Assembly: GCF_900187035.1 (NCBI RefSeq) | Contig: NZ_LT906446.1 | Span: 992,001-1,056,000 of the forward strand | Reading direction: 5' to 3' | From: Megamonas hypermegale | GTDB taxonomy: Bacteria > Bacillota > Negativicutes > Selenomonadales > Selenomonadaceae | Length of the DNA stretch: 64,000 bases | Shown: positions 46,756 to 55,426 of the stretch, in pieces | Numbering within the stretch: the first letter of the stretch is position 1 | Layout: every line of letters begins with the position of its first letter | Translations under genes and position numbers: made by a program | The notes under the pieces: generated by a model | What the model was told of the DNA's origin: nothing | Database searches by the model: none | The model's input: only the letters and a program-made list of their open reading frames with translations

Positions 46756-47925
46756 TTATTTATATGACTGCTGATAAATGGCTATGCAGTCTTCTTTTGT
46801 AAGCTGAACTCTGTCGCAGGCAAACAGGCCGCCCATAGGTCCCATGGCATTATCCGCCATTTTCGGAAATTCATCCGGTGTAATGCCGTAGTCGCTCATT
46901 TTTAAGTCGGCTACATGGCACTCTTCCAGCAGTTTTTCCAATACAGTGAGAAAATCTTCTGCTTTAGTCGCATTTTCCATGCCCATGGCTTTTGCCATCT
47001 GTATAAAGCGTTCCGGACATACATTATGTTTAATGATATTGCCGAAATATGCACGGGAAAGCATAATAAGACCTGCACCGTGCGGAAGTTCCGGATGATA
47101 AGCGGATAAAGCATGTTCCAGTGAATGCTGGCTGGAAGTCGTACCTACACACATTACGGTTCCGGATAAAATATTGCCGAATGCCACGTGTTCTCTCGCT
47201 TCCAAATCATTACCGTTATTCACGGCACGTGCCAGATATCTGCCGACATTTTCAATGGCGGTGATAGCATACATATCACTCATCAGATTGGCAAATTTGG
47301 AGATATATCCTTCCAGGCTGTGGCTCAGTGCATCAAATCCCTGATAAGCAGTAAATTTCGGCGGAACAGATTTTTGCAGATTAATATCTTCCACACAAAG
47401 TACAGGGAAAATATCCGGCGTCTTAAGACCTACTTTTTCATTCGTTTCCGGATTGGTTATTACGCAGCCTGCATCAGCTTCCGAGCCGGTGCCTGCTGTT
47501 GTGCTTATGGATACAATCGGCAGCGGTTTATTTGTTATCGGCTGGCCTTTGCCTGTGCCACTGGCAATATAGTCCCATAAATCACCGTCATTTACCGCCA
47601 TGACGGCAATTGCTTTTGCCGAATCGATTACGCTGCCGCCGCCCAGTGCCACGATAAAATCACATTTATTTTCACGGCAGAATTTTGCTCCTTCCATTAC
47701 CGTATCCTTTAACGGATTGGCCTGAACCTTGTCAAAAACAGCATAGTTGACTTTTGCCAAGGATAATTGTTCTTCCACTTTATCTAAATAACCGTATTTT
47801 TTGGCGGAAACGCCGTTGGACAATACAATCATCGCGTTCACGCCGAGACAGTCTTCTTTGTGCAGATTGTCCAAAGCTCCTTGTCCGAATAAAATTTTAG
47901 TCGGTACATACATAGTAAATCCCAT
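46756..47925 (-). CDS. Iron-containing alcohol dehydrogenase
   Basis: About 389 aa. Group III alcohol dehydrogenase that reduces aldehydes with NAD(P)H. GGGSVIDSAKAIAVMA is the cofactor loop; TTAGTGSEADAGCVI follows; and the metal site is in QGFDALSHSLEGY and SSQHSLEHALSAYHPELPHGAG (Asp/His set). ATG 47925 is 8 nt from GGAGG; the ATG at 47940 includes the SD itself. Driven by a MerR-type promoter upstream, divergent from the regulator. Confidence 0.92.
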   Translation of the reverse strand: MGFTMYVPTKILFGQGALDNLHKEDCLGVNAMIVLSNGVSAKKYGYLDKVEEQLSLAKVNYAVFDKVQANPLKDTVMEGAKFCRENKCDFIVALGGGSVIDSAKAIAVMAVNDGDLWDYIASGTGKGQPITNKPLPIVSISTTAGTGSEADAGCVITNPETNEKVGLKTPDIFPVLCVEDINLQKSVPPKFTAYQGFDALSHSLEGYISKFANLMSDMYAITAIENVGRYLARAVNNGNDLEAREHVAFGNILSGTVMCVGTTSSQHSLEHALSAYHPELPHGAGLIMLSRAYFGNIIKHNVCPERFIQMAKAMGMENATKAEDFLTVLEKLLEECHVADLKMSDYGITPDEFPKMADNAMGPMGGLFACDRVQLTKEDCIAIYQQSYK

Positions 47926-47986
47926 GTTCAAAGCCTCCATTGTATTTATGAATAATATTTGTTATATTATTTTTAAATCTAGTTAA

Positions 47987-48017
47987 ATTCTAGGACTTAA
48001 ACAAATGTTTAAGTCAA
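47987..48017 (-). promoter_or_regulatory. MerR-type promoter of the alcohol dehydrogenase
   Basis: On the minus strand TTGACT (48017-48012) and TAGAAT (47992-47987) are separated by 19 bp, the over-long spacer typical of MerR-activated promoters. The spacer holds a perfect dyad GACTTAAAC-AAAT-GTTTAAGTC (47994-48015). The regulator gene starts 37 bp away on the other strand. Confidence 0.85.
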
Positions 48018-48053
48018 GTATTTTTTAGAAAAAATTTTATTAAGGTGATGTAT

Positions 48054-48509
48054 ATGCCCTACACTATAGGAGAAATTGCTAAATACTTAAATATTCCATC
48101 GTCTACGCTTCGTTTTTACGATAAAATGGGATTAATGCCGTTTGTTGACCGCTCCGAAAGCGGTATCCGCCTGTTCAAGGACAGTGATATTGAATGGCTG
48201 CTCATTATTGACTGCCTGAAAAAATCCGGTATGCCTGTAAAAAATATCCGTGAATTTATTAAGCTAGTTGAACAGGGCGATGCTTCCATCGATAAAAGGC
48301 TGGAAATGTTCCAGCAGCAACGCCGACATGTGGAAGAAACTATTGCTTCTCTGGAAGAGCAGTTAAAAATTTTGAAATTCAAATGCTGGTATTATAAAAC
48401 CGCCAAAGAGGCAGGTACGACGAAAGTTCCCCGTAATATGAAGGAAGATGAGCTGCCGGAGGAATTTCGGCCAGTACGTCATAAACTGCGTCGCTTGAAT
48501 GAAAAGTGA
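48054..48509 (+). CDS. MerR-family regulator (AdhR/NmlR-like)
   Basis: About 151 aa. The HTH YTIGEIAKYLNIPSSTLRFYDKMGLMPFVDRSESGIRLFKDSDIEWL is classic MerR; a helix around EQQRRHVEETIASLEEQLKIL dimerises it. The effector end lacks metal-type Cys pairs; one Cys is in FKCWYYK. It probably senses aldehydes through that Cys, as AdhR does. ATG 48054 is 8 nt after AAGG. It should activate the divergent alcohol dehydrogenase by untwisting the 19-bp spacer. Confidence 0.9.
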   Translation: MPYTIGEIAKYLNIPSSTLRFYDKMGLMPFVDRSESGIRLFKDSDIEWLLIIDCLKKSGMPVKNIREFIKLVEQGDASIDKRLEMFQQQRRHVEETIASLEEQLKILKFKCWYYKTAKEAGTTKVPRNMKEDELPEEFRPVRHKLRRLNEK

Positions 48510-48517
48510 ACATGCAA

Positions 48518-48560
48518 AAAACAGCTAAAGGATAAAATTTTATCTTTTAGCTGTTTCTTT
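48518..48560. terminator. Bidirectional terminator between merR and recX
   Basis: AAACAGCTAAAGGATAAAA faces TTTTATCTTTTAGCTGTTT with one mismatch, then TCTTTTA. Confidence 0.8.
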
Positions 48561-48563
48561 TAT

Positions 48564-49031
48564 TTATATTTCATTTAAGAAATCATCAACGGCATTTCTG
48601 ATTGCGGAAAAGTTAAATCCTTTACGGTAAAGGTACGCCTGACATTTCTGTCTGTCCGCTGTTCGTCTGAAATGTGCTGCCAAAAGTTTCATACAGGTAC
48701 GGTATTCATAATTATCCGTGTCAATATCGCATTTTATCTGAGCATTTTCAATATCGGCGGAGCTGAAGCCTTTTTCCTTTAATTTATATAAAATAGCCTT
48801 GATACTGCGTTTCTGTTCGTTGATATATGCCGTATATTGTCGCTGACACAGGTCGTTGTCATCTATATAGCGGCGGTTCAGTAATTTTTCCATCGCTGTG
48901 GCAATTTCCGCTTCATCATAACCGCGTCTTTTCAGCTTATCCACTAATTGCTTTTCACTGTAAGGACGCACCGCCAAAAGGTCTACAGCATATACAAGTG
49001 CCGTTTTATTGTTCTGCTTTTTCATTTTCAA
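48564..49031 (-). CDS. recX: Regulatory protein RecX
   Basis: 155 aa, modulates RecA filaments. [51 protein letters not shown] and the following [29 protein letters not shown] are RecX three-helix repeats. The ATG overlaps the recA 3' end by 26 bp, so it is translated from the recA transcript. Codon use is the G/C-richer style of the block to its left, not that of recA. Confidence 0.92.
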   Translation of the reverse strand: MKMKKQNNKTALVYAVDLLAVRPYSEKQLVDKLKRRGYDEAEIATAMEKLLNRRYIDDNDLCQRQYTAYINEQKRSIKAILYKLKEKGFSSADIENAQIKCDIDTDNYEYRTCMKLLAAHFRRTADRQKCQAYLYRKGFNFSAIRNAVDDFLNEI

Positions 49032-50073
49032 CTGAAGCTGCTACGTCTTCTTCTTCAACAGCTTCTCCTTCATTTGGTCTAGCGAATAATTTTTCTCTAA
49101 TTTTATTTTCTATTTCCAAAGCTGTATCGGCATGTTCTCTAAGATATGCTTTTACATTTTCTTTACCTTGACCAAGACGTGTACCTTGATATGAGAACCA
49201 TGAACCGCTCTTATCCATGATTTCAAAGGCTACGCCCATATCGATGAGGCTGCCTTCGCGTGAAATTCCTTCACCGTACATGATGTCAAATTCAGCTTGC
49301 TTAAATGGTGGAGCAACTTTATTTTTAACAACTTTAATACGTGTGCGACTACCAACTGGGTCATTGCCTTGTTTAATTGTATCTATTTTGCGCACATCAA
49401 GACGAATGGAAGCATAGAATTTCAACGCACGACCGCCTGTAGTCGTTTCTGGATTGCCGAACATAACGCCAACTTTTTCACGAATTTGGTTGATGAATAT
49501 TGCTGTTGTACGGGATTTACTGATGACACCTGTCAATTTGCGCATAGCTTGTGACATAAGTCGTGCCTGCAAACCTACATGAGAATCTCCCATATCGCCT
49601 TCAATTTCAGCTTTTGGTACGAGTGCTGCTACTGAATCGACTACAACTATATCTATTGCGCCGCTTCGCACTAATGCATCAACGATTTCCAAAGCTTGTT
49701 CTCCATTATCTGGTTGAGAAATGAGCAAATTATCGATATCCACGCCAAGTTTTTTAGCATATATCGGGTCAAGTGCGTGTTCTGCATCGATGAAAGCTGC
49801 TATACCGCCAATTTTTTGTGCTTCTGCAACCATATGAAGTGCAACTGTTGTTTTACCAGATGATTCAGGGCCAAAAATTTCAACAATACGACCACGAGGT
49901 ACACCGCCAACACCTAAAGCTGCATCAAGTGGTAAACAGCCTGTGTGAATTACTTCAATATTCATATTAGCACTGGCATCGCCCAATTTCATAATAGAAC
50001 CTTTGCCAAAATCACGTTCAATTTGTTTTAAAGCATTTTGCAATGCTTCAACTTTATCCATTGATTTATCCAT
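49006..50073 (-). CDS. recA: Recombinase RecA
   Basis: ATP-dependent strand exchange and SOS co-protease. About 355 aa with Walker [44 protein letters not shown], the L2 loop [42 protein letters not shown] and an acidic C-terminal tail. ATG 50073 follows AGAGGTGAT; the GTG at 50085 lies in that site. A weak LexA-like dyad (GAACAATATTC on the minus strand) lies just beyond the -35; it is not a full consensus box. Confidence 0.97.
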   Translation of the reverse strand: MDKSMDKVEALQNALKQIERDFGKGSIMKLGDASANMNIEVIHTGCLPLDAALGVGGVPRGRIVEIFGPESSGKTTVALHMVAEAQKIGGIAAFIDAEHALDPIYAKKLGVDIDNLLISQPDNGEQALEIVDALVRSGAIDIVVVDSVAALVPKAEIEGDMGDSHVGLQARLMSQAMRKLTGVISKSRTTAIFINQIREKVGVMFGNPETTTGGRALKFYASIRLDVRKIDTIKQGNDPVGSRTRIKVVKNKVAPPFKQAEFDIMYGEGISREGSLIDMGVAFEIMDKSGSWFSYQGTRLGQGKENVKAYLREHADTALEIENKIREKLFARPNEGEAVEEEDVAASVENEKAEQ

Positions 50074-50109
50074 GAAAAAAATCACCTCTTATTAATAACC
50101 AATGATTAA

Positions 50110-50139
50110 ATTATACTCTAATTCATCAACTTTAATCAA
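50110..50139 (-). promoter_or_regulatory. Promoter of recA
   Basis: On the minus strand TTGATT (50139-50134), 18 bp, perfect TATAAT (50115-50110), 37 bp before the start codon. Confidence 0.7.
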
Positions 50140-50197
50140 GAATATTGTTCAGAAAACCGAACTTTTGCAAATAAAATATAAAAATCAGACAAAATTA

Positions 50198-50226
50198 TTG
50201 AGATTTTTTATGAAATAGTGTAAAAT
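50198..50226 (+). promoter_or_regulatory. Promoter of the riboswitch-controlled cell-wall hydrolase
   Basis: TTGAGA (50198-50203), 17 bp, TAAAAT (50221-50226), divergent from the recA promoter. Confidence 0.65.
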
Positions 50227-50249
50227 AATAAACAGTGTTAATTTTTTTA

Positions 50250-50385
50250 GAGCATTATATTACAGGCCGAATCTAACTCAGGAGCGGGAGAACCATTTCT
50301 TTGGGGTGAATTCATAATTATATATGAAAGAATAACTCTTATTCTAACCCGTCAGCTAATCTCGTAGGCTTTAATGAGAGGAGTC
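50250..50385 (+). promoter_or_regulatory. Cyclic di-AMP riboswitch (ydaO/yuaA type)
   Basis: Conserved segments are present in order: GGCCGAATCTAACTCAGGAGCGGG (split over 50266-50289), AACCATTTCTTTGGGGTGAAT, an A/T-rich variable arm, AACCCGTCAGCTAATCTCGTAGGC, and GAGAGGAGTC. This is the ydaO consensus. The last part overlaps the ribosome site of the hydrolase gene, so control may be by ribosome access and/or termination at the T run just after. In this family ligand binding turns expression off. Confidence 0.93.
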
Positions 50386-50391
50386 TTTTTT

Positions 50392-51054
50392 TTGAGTAAA
50401 GTAGTTCGTATTTTAGTCCTATCTTTGTGTTTAATTTGTATGGCTTCCATTGCTAGCGCGTCTTCTTTTAGATTAGGCGACCAAGGCAATGAAATAGCAG
50501 AAATTCAGGCAGCACTTGCCAGCCAAGGCTATGATGTTACGGCTGATGGTGATTTTGGTCCAGCAACTCAAGCAGCTGTTCAAGCATTTCAAAGTGCTAA
50601 TGGTCTTGACAACGATGGTTTAGTTGGTGCCATGACATATCAGGCATTGATGGGACGCAACATGCCAGTAGTTAGTCGTAGTTCTAACTACATAGCAAGA
50701 CGTATTATTAATAATTCCTTAAATTATGTTGGTGTACCTTATGTATTCGGCGGTACAACTCCTAGTGGCTTCGATTGTTCTGGTTTTACTCGTTACGTAT
50801 TTGCCAGTGCCGGTATTTCTCTTCCACGTACAGCAGATGTACAATACGAAGTAGGTGTACCTGTTTCTTATGACAATCTTATGCCAGGTGACTTAGTATT
50901 CTTCTCTACGTATACTTATGGTGCTTCTCATGTAGGCATCTATTTAGGTGATGGAAAATTCATTAATGCTTCTTCCAGTAGAGGTGTCGTCGTTGATTCT
51001 TTAAGTATGTCTTATTGGGCAAACACTTATATTGGCGCACGTAGAGTATTATAA
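50392..51054 (+). CDS. Peptidoglycan-binding NlpC/P60 endopeptidase
   Basis: 220-aa secreted wall hydrolase. A signal peptide (about 1-26), then a PG_binding_1 domain (FRLGDQGNEIAEIQAALASQGYDV to YQALMGR), then NlpC/P60 from about residue 100 with catalytic Cys in GFDCSGFTRYVF, His in SHVGIYLG and a third polar residue in GKFINASS. It cuts D-glutamyl-diaminopimelate bonds by family. TTG 50392 is 8 nt after GAGAGGAG; the ATG at 50374 lies inside the riboswitch. Control by c-di-AMP links wall opening to osmotic state. Confidence 0.93.
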   Translation: MSKVVRILVLSLCLICMASIASASSFRLGDQGNEIAEIQAALASQGYDVTADGDFGPATQAAVQAFQSANGLDNDGLVGAMTYQALMGRNMPVVSRSSNYIARRIINNSLNYVGVPYVFGGTTPSGFDCSGFTRYVFASAGISLPRTADVQYEVGVPVSYDNLMPGDLVFFSTYTYGASHVGIYLGDGKFINASSSRGVVVDSLSMSYWANTYIGARRVL

Positions 51055-51072
51055 TTACATATAATGTAATCA

Positions 51073-51106
51073 GGGGAGACAATATTTTTGTTGTCTCCTT
51101 TTTTCT
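51073..51106 (+). terminator. Terminator of the NlpC/P60 gene
   Basis: GGAGACAA/TTGTCTCC stem with an 8-nt loop, then TTTTTT. Confidence 0.85.
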
Positions 51107-51127
51107 TTATCTAAAAGGAGGTAAACT

Positions 51128-52549
51128 ATGATCATTTCAGAAAATTGCAGACGCTACACTAATTTATCCGGTATGAAAATCAATCTATTACAACAACTCA
51201 ATAAAGTATTACCACTTGTTGCAGATTTAACTTATGCTCATATAGCCGTCTACGTCAGAGCCAAAATAAAAAATAACTTTGTCGTTGTATCCACAATTGA
51301 ACCACACACAGCATTTAATCCTTTCAAGCAATTTCTTTTAGGTAAATTAATTCCTTGTATTCAAGAACCCTTAATAAAAAAATCCATGGATACTAAAAGA
51401 AAATGTCACGGACAACGTGAACTAGATTTTGGCAAATTCTTGAATATGTATACATTTCCTGTTATAGATGATAATAATGAAGTAATTGCTGTAATTTGTT
51501 TTGAAGTAAATAGTGATGATGCTAAAAAAGATGGATTTTCTCGCCTAATGCGGACAGCATTAATACTTTTAAAAAATGCCGATAAAAATGCTGATAGCCA
51601 TATGTATAAATCCATCTCTTCACGCGATGGTATAATAATAACTGACAAAGATGAACGAATTATATTTGCTAATTTAGCAGCTTCTCGCATTTACCATGTA
51701 CTCGGTATCAATAATTTAATTGGTTGTCATATCTTTGACCGCCAACTCACCATGCATATAACAAAAGAAACAATTTTAAATAAATACCCTTATGAAAAAG
51801 AAATTGAAGCAGGCAATTTAATCATTTTAAAACGCGACATTCCAATCATGGAAACAGGCAATCTAGTAACAAGAATAATAATTTTATCTGATATAACAGA
51901 AATACGCAAAAAAGATAAAGAATTGATGATAAAATCTGCTGTAATTCAAGAAATACATCATCGCGTAAAAAACAATCTTCAAACAATTGCCAGTCTTTTG
52001 CGCTTACAATCACGTCGTTCAAATTCTCCTGAAGTAAAAGAAGCTCTGCGAGAAAGCATCAATCGTATACTCAGTATATCTGTTGTGCATGAATTTTTAT
52101 CACAACAAGGTGAAGAAAATATTGATGTCGTAGAGGTTACTACAAATATATTAACCTTAGTAAAACAAAATATGATTGACAATAGCTTTAATCTTACAGC
52201 CGAATTTTCTGGTGATAATATTATATTACCATCAAAACAAGCCAGTAGCTTAGCCTTAATTATTAATGAATTAATTTTAAATTCCATTGAACATGGTTTT
52301 GCTGTCAAAAACGAAGGACTTATAGGGCTTAATATCACTCAGAACTCTGTAGAATATATCATCGAACTATACGATAATGGCTGTGGTTTGCCAGAAAATT
52401 TTTCACCGCAAACTTCAAAATCATTAGGCTTACAAATTGTTCGCAATTTGGTAGAAGGTGATATTGGTGGTTCTTTTACTATGTACAATGACCATGGTAC
52501 GCATGCTCTAATAACTATTCCATTTAAATCTCTAACAGAAGGTGACTAA
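51128..52549 (+). CDS. HisKA_2 sensor histidine kinase (EutW/PdtaS-like)
   Basis: 473 aa, no membrane helix. The N-terminal half is a GAF-type sensor (about 1-160), then a PAS-like domain (IIITDKDERIIFANLAASRIY), the dimerisation/phosphoacceptor helix EIHHRVKNNLQTIASLLRLQSRRS, and a HATPase (LALIINELILNSIEHGF, LYDNGCGLPENF, SLGLQIVRNLVEGD). It is cytoplasmic, so senses an internal signal. AAAGGAGG precedes the ATG. The partner response regulator overlaps its end. Confidence 0.92.
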   Translation: MIISENCRRYTNLSGMKINLLQQLNKVLPLVADLTYAHIAVYVRAKIKNNFVVVSTIEPHTAFNPFKQFLLGKLIPCIQEPLIKKSMDTKRKCHGQRELDFGKFLNMYTFPVIDDNNEVIAVICFEVNSDDAKKDGFSRLMRTALILLKNADKNADSHMYKSISSRDGIIITDKDERIIFANLAASRIYHVLGINNLIGCHIFDRQLTMHITKETILNKYPYEKEIEAGNLIILKRDIPIMETGNLVTRIIILSDITEIRKKDKELMIKSAVIQEIHHRVKNNLQTIASLLRLQSRRSNSPEVKEALRESINRILSISVVHEFLSQQGEENIDVVEVTTNILTLVKQNMIDNSFNLTAEFSGDNIILPSKQASSLALIINELILNSIEHGFAVKNEGLIGLNITQNSVEYIIELYDNGCGLPENFSPQTSKSLGLQIVRNLVEGDIGGSFTMYNDHGTHALITIPFKSLTEGD

Positions 52550-52553
52550 TTAC

Positions 52554-53129
52554 ATGACTAAATTAAATATCGTTATAGCAGATAATGAATCTATTATTCG
52601 TATGGACTTAAGAGAAATGTTAGAAGAAGTCGGACATACTATTGTCGGTGAAAGTGTTAACGGTTTAAAAGCCGTGGAATTAACTCGTCGTTTAAAACCA
52701 GATTTAGTTATAATGGATATAAAAATGCCTGAAATGGACGGTATCACCGCTGCTAAAATCATATCCGAAGAAAAACTAGCACCTGTAATATTACTTACAG
52801 CATTCAGTCAAAAAAATATTGTAGAAAAAGCAAAGGATTCTGGCGTTTTAGCTTATCTTGTAAAACCTATTCAACCTGCTAATCTTTTTCCAGCAATTGA
52901 AATAGCCTTATCGCGTTTTGCTGAAATCCAACAATTAGAGCAAGACCTTAATAATGTCAAAAATTCATTAGAAATGCGTAAAACACTTGACCGAGCTAAA
53001 GGTATATTAATGGATGCATACAATCTCACTGAAAGCGAAGCTTATCGCCGTATTCAAAAATACAGCATGGCAAAACGAAAATCCATAAAAGAAGTAGCAG
53101 AAGCTATTATCCATGCTGCAACTAAATAA
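52554..53129 (+). CDS. Response regulator with RNA-binding ANTAR domain (EutV-like)
   Basis: 191 aa. Receiver domain with acidic pocket (VIADNESIIRMDLREML), phospho-Asp in VIMDIKMPEMDG, Thr in LLTAF and Lys in LVKP. The C-terminal ANTAR (about 125-190) reads LEMRKTLDRAKGILMDAYNLTESEAYRRIQKYSMAKRKSIKEVAEAII. Such proteins bind twin hexaloop hairpins in nascent mRNA and prevent termination. No eut genes are nearby, so the targets are elsewhere. ATG 52554 follows AAGGTGA; the GTG at 52542 lies in that site. Confidence 0.93.
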   Translation: MTKLNIVIADNESIIRMDLREMLEEVGHTIVGESVNGLKAVELTRRLKPDLVIMDIKMPEMDGITAAKIISEEKLAPVILLTAFSQKNIVEKAKDSGVLAYLVKPIQPANLFPAIEIALSRFAEIQQLEQDLNNVKNSLEMRKTLDRAKGILMDAYNLTESEAYRRIQKYSMAKRKSIKEVAEAIIHAATK

Positions 53130-53136
53130 TTTTAAC

Positions 53137-53180
53137 AAAAAGCCATTTAGGAATAATATTCCTAATGGCTTTTTCTTTTT
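53137..53180 (+). terminator. Terminator after the two-component pair
   Basis: AAAAAGCCATTTAGGAAT pairs with ATTCCTAATGGCTTTTT, with one bulge, then a T-rich tail. Confidence 0.82.
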
Positions 53181-53232
53181 ACCTTCTCATAAAAATTTAA
53201 TTATTTTTTATTATAATCCCATATATATTCTA

Positions 53233-53261
53233 TTGTTTTTTACAATAAATACTGCTATTCT
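53233..53261 (+). promoter_or_regulatory. Possible promoter in the gap 53130-53594
   Basis: TTGTTT (53233-53238), 17 bp, TATTCT (53256-53261) with a TG extension. The rest of this 460-bp A/T-rich gap holds the terminator above, one small ORF and nothing else I can name. Confidence 0.4.
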
Positions 53262-53346
53262 ATTATCCTAGTATCAATTACAATCAGTTTTTATACCATA
53301 ATATGAAGCACTAATTAAAAATTCTACACAGAAAGGAACTGATTTT

Positions 53347-53448
53347 ATGCTAGTTTATAAAAATAAAAAATTATATTTTACAAATTTTTATTACACCAAT
53401 TACGTAGGTAAAGAAAAATTTTTTCTTACTGAACAAATAATATTTTAA
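53347..53448 (+). CDS. Possible 33-aa small protein
   Basis: An ATG 8-9 nt behind AAAGGA opens a 33-codon frame (MLVYKNKKLYFTNFYYTNYV...), rich in Lys, Tyr and Phe. The leader contains AATCAGTT (about 53282) complementary to AACTGATT (about 53337) around the ribosome site, so translation could be controlled. No family is recognised. The low-complexity composition means it may be chance. Confidence 0.3.
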   Translation: MLVYKNKKLYFTNFYYTNYVGKEKFFLTEQIIF

Positions 53449-53594
53449 TAATTAAACATTATTTAAAATTTTCTATTAAATATAATAAGACACTATATTA
53501 CAAAATATAAAATAAATATTATTCCCCTTTAATTTATTTTCTTACTAATAAAAAATAATTATTACAACTATAGAAGGAGAATTTGACATAATAT

Positions 53595-53891
53595 ATGAGT
53601 AAAATATGCCCTGTATGTCATACCATTTTTAAAGTACGAAATAACCACCATACTTACTGTTGCTCTCACTGTAGAAAAATACACCATAAAACAGTATATT
53701 ACGATAAAAAACGACCTGAACATAAACATGTTCAAAATGCAAAAATAATACGAATGTTTTATTGCCATAAATGCAAGAAACAAGTACTCGTTACTGATGA
53801 AAAAGATAGACGAAAAAAATTTTGTAGTCCACGTTGTGAAAAATTATATTGGAAACATCCACGTCAAAAGATAATCAAAAATACCATTTAA
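53595..53891 (+). CDS. Small zinc-ribbon-like protein of unknown function
   Basis: 98 aa, very basic, with two Cys-rich units: CPVCHTIFKVRNNHHTYCCSHC (CxxC...CCxxC) and CHKCKKQVLVTDEKDRRKKFCSPRC (CxxC...CxxxC). The repeat suggests two treble-clef or zinc-ribbon folds; nucleic-acid binding is an inference. The ATG is 15 nt from AAGGAG, longer than usual, and an in-frame stop blocks any upstream start. It stands alone between terminators. Confidence 0.7.
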   Translation: MSKICPVCHTIFKVRNNHHTYCCSHCRKIHHKTVYYDKKRPEHKHVQNAKIIRMFYCHKCKKQVLVTDEKDRRKKFCSPRCEKLYWKHPRQKIIKNTI

Positions 53892-53916
53892 TTTAATCAT
53901 TTTTATATTAAATAAC

Positions 53917-53949
53917 AAAAAAAGACTTCACATAAAGTGAAGTCTTTTT
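53917..53949. terminator. Bidirectional terminator
   Basis: AAGACTTCAC/GTGAAGTCTT with an ATAAA loop, A run left and T run right, between convergent genes. Confidence 0.87.
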
Positions 53950-53962
53950 ATTACCGTAAAAA

Positions 53963-55426
53963 TTATTTAGCAGCGAAGAATTTTTTAGCAACTTCTACAT
54001 CGAGGTTGTAAAGAAGAATATCTTCGTCTGTAGGATTAGCAACGCCAAGAGCTTGAAGTTGTTTTTTAGTACGTTTTTTGAAGAATTCTTCAGCAACAGC
54101 TGGGAATAAAGCGTAAGAAAGAACATCTTCTTCAGAAGCGTTAGGGAAACCTTTTGCAGCAAGTTCTGCTTTGAATTTTTCCATGCCTGGTTCGAGAAGG
54201 TCAGCAGGACGGCAAGTAATGATATCTTCTTGTTTAATGCCGCATTTTTCGAGAACTTCAGGGTTAACAGGCTGTGGAGTACGACCAAATCTGCCGCTAG
54301 CAAGTTCTTTAAATTCTTTTGGAACCATTTTATAACGTTCGCCAGTCATAACGTTAAATGTAGCCATTGTACCAACGATTTGGCTAGAAGGAGTTACGAG
54401 TGGAGGATAGCCAAGGTCAGCACGAACACGTGGCATTTCATCAAGAAGTTCTTGATATTTGTCTTCCATGCCAGCTTCTTTTAACTGGTTAACAAGGTTG
54501 GATAACATACCGCCAGGAATCTGGAAGTCAAGAACGTTAGGGTTAACATCGAAGTAACCTTTTAAGTTGAATTCTTTAATGATATCCTGTTTTACTTTGA
54601 GGAAATGTTTAGCGATAGGAGTCATAGCTTGACGGTTAAGACCAGTATCGTATTCAGTTCCTTCAAGAGCAGCAACCATAGTTTCTGTGCAAGGCTGGGA
54701 AGTATCGAGAGCAAATGGAGAAAGTGCGCAGTCGATAACATCAACGCCAGCTTCAATAGCTTTTAAGTAAGCCATGGAACCAAAACCACTAGTGTAGTGA
54801 GTATGGAGCTGGATAGGAAGTTTAGTTGCAGCTTTTAATTTTTTAACGAGGTCATAAGCTGTGTATGGTTCGAGCAAACCAGACATATCTTTGATGCAGA
54901 TGGAATCAACGCCCATAGCATCAAGTTTTTTAGCAAGTTCTGCAAATTCATCAGTAGTATGAGGGCCACCAACAGTGTAAACTAAGCAACCCTGAACTTC
55001 TAGATAATGATCAACTTCATTTTTTGCTTCTTTTGCAGCATCAATAGCTGTTTTAAGGTTACGAGTATCATTTAAAGCATCGAAGATACGGAATACACCG
55101 ATACCATGTTGAGCTGCTTTTTTAACGAAAGCACGAACAACATCATCTGGATATTGATAGTAACCTAAGAGGTTCTGACCACGAAGTAACATCTGAATAG
55201 GAGTTTTGAGATGTGCTTTCAATGTGTCAAGACGTTCCCATGGATCTTCATCAAGGAAACGAAGGCAGCTATCGAATGTTGCACCGCCCCAAGCTTCCAA
55301 AGATTTATAGCCGATAGCATCGAGAGCTTCGAGCTGCGGAAGCATCTGGGAAAGACGCATACGAGTAGCGAGTAAGGACTGATGGCCATCGCGTAATACT
55401 GTTTCAGTAATTTTTACTTTTGCCAT
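53963..55426 (-). CDS. Biotin-dependent carboxyltransferase subunit (oxaloacetate decarboxylase alpha / 5S-type) without biotin domain
   Basis: 487 aa. The HMGL-like TIM barrel has the metal site ITETVLRDGHQSLLATRM and LHTHYTSGFG, with the carboxylated Lys in CIKDMSGL. A conserved carboxylase domain follows (GGMLSNLVNQLKEAGMEDKY, PLVTPSSQIVGTMATFNVM). The chain ends at FFAAK with no biotinyl domain (no EAMKM), so a separate biotin carrier and membrane decarboxylase are needed. Candidates are oxaloacetate decarboxylase alpha, PycB, or transcarboxylase 5S. The partners are not in the window. Confidence 0.88.
   Translation of the reverse strand: MAKVKITETVLRDGHQSLLATRMRLSQMLPQLEALDAIGYKSLEAWGGATFDSCLRFLDEDPWERLDTLKAHLKTPIQMLLRGQNLLGYYQYPDDVVRAFVKKAAQHGIGVFRIFDALNDTRNLKTAIDAAKEAKNEVDHYLEVQGCLVYTVGGPHTTDEFAELAKKLDAMGVDSICIKDMSGLLEPYTAYDLVKKLKAATKLPIQLHTHYTSGFGSMAYLKAIEAGVDVIDCALSPFALDTSQPCTETMVAALEGTEYDTGLNRQAMTPIAKHFLKVKQDIIKEFNLKGYFDVNPNVLDFQIPGGMLSNLVNQLKEAGMEDKYQELLDEMPRVRADLGYPPLVTPSSQIVGTMATFNVMTGERYKMVPKEFKELASGRFGRTPQPVNPEVLEKCGIKQEDIITCRPADLLEPGMEKFKAELAAKGFPNASEEDVLSYALFPAVAEEFFKKRTKKQLQALGVANPTDEDILLYNLDVEVAKKFFAAK

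Noticed and set aside
50141-50165. LexA (SOS) box upstream of recA
   Set aside because: Only a partial dyad (GAACAATATTC) is seen; it does not match the usual Firmicute box closely enough to call.
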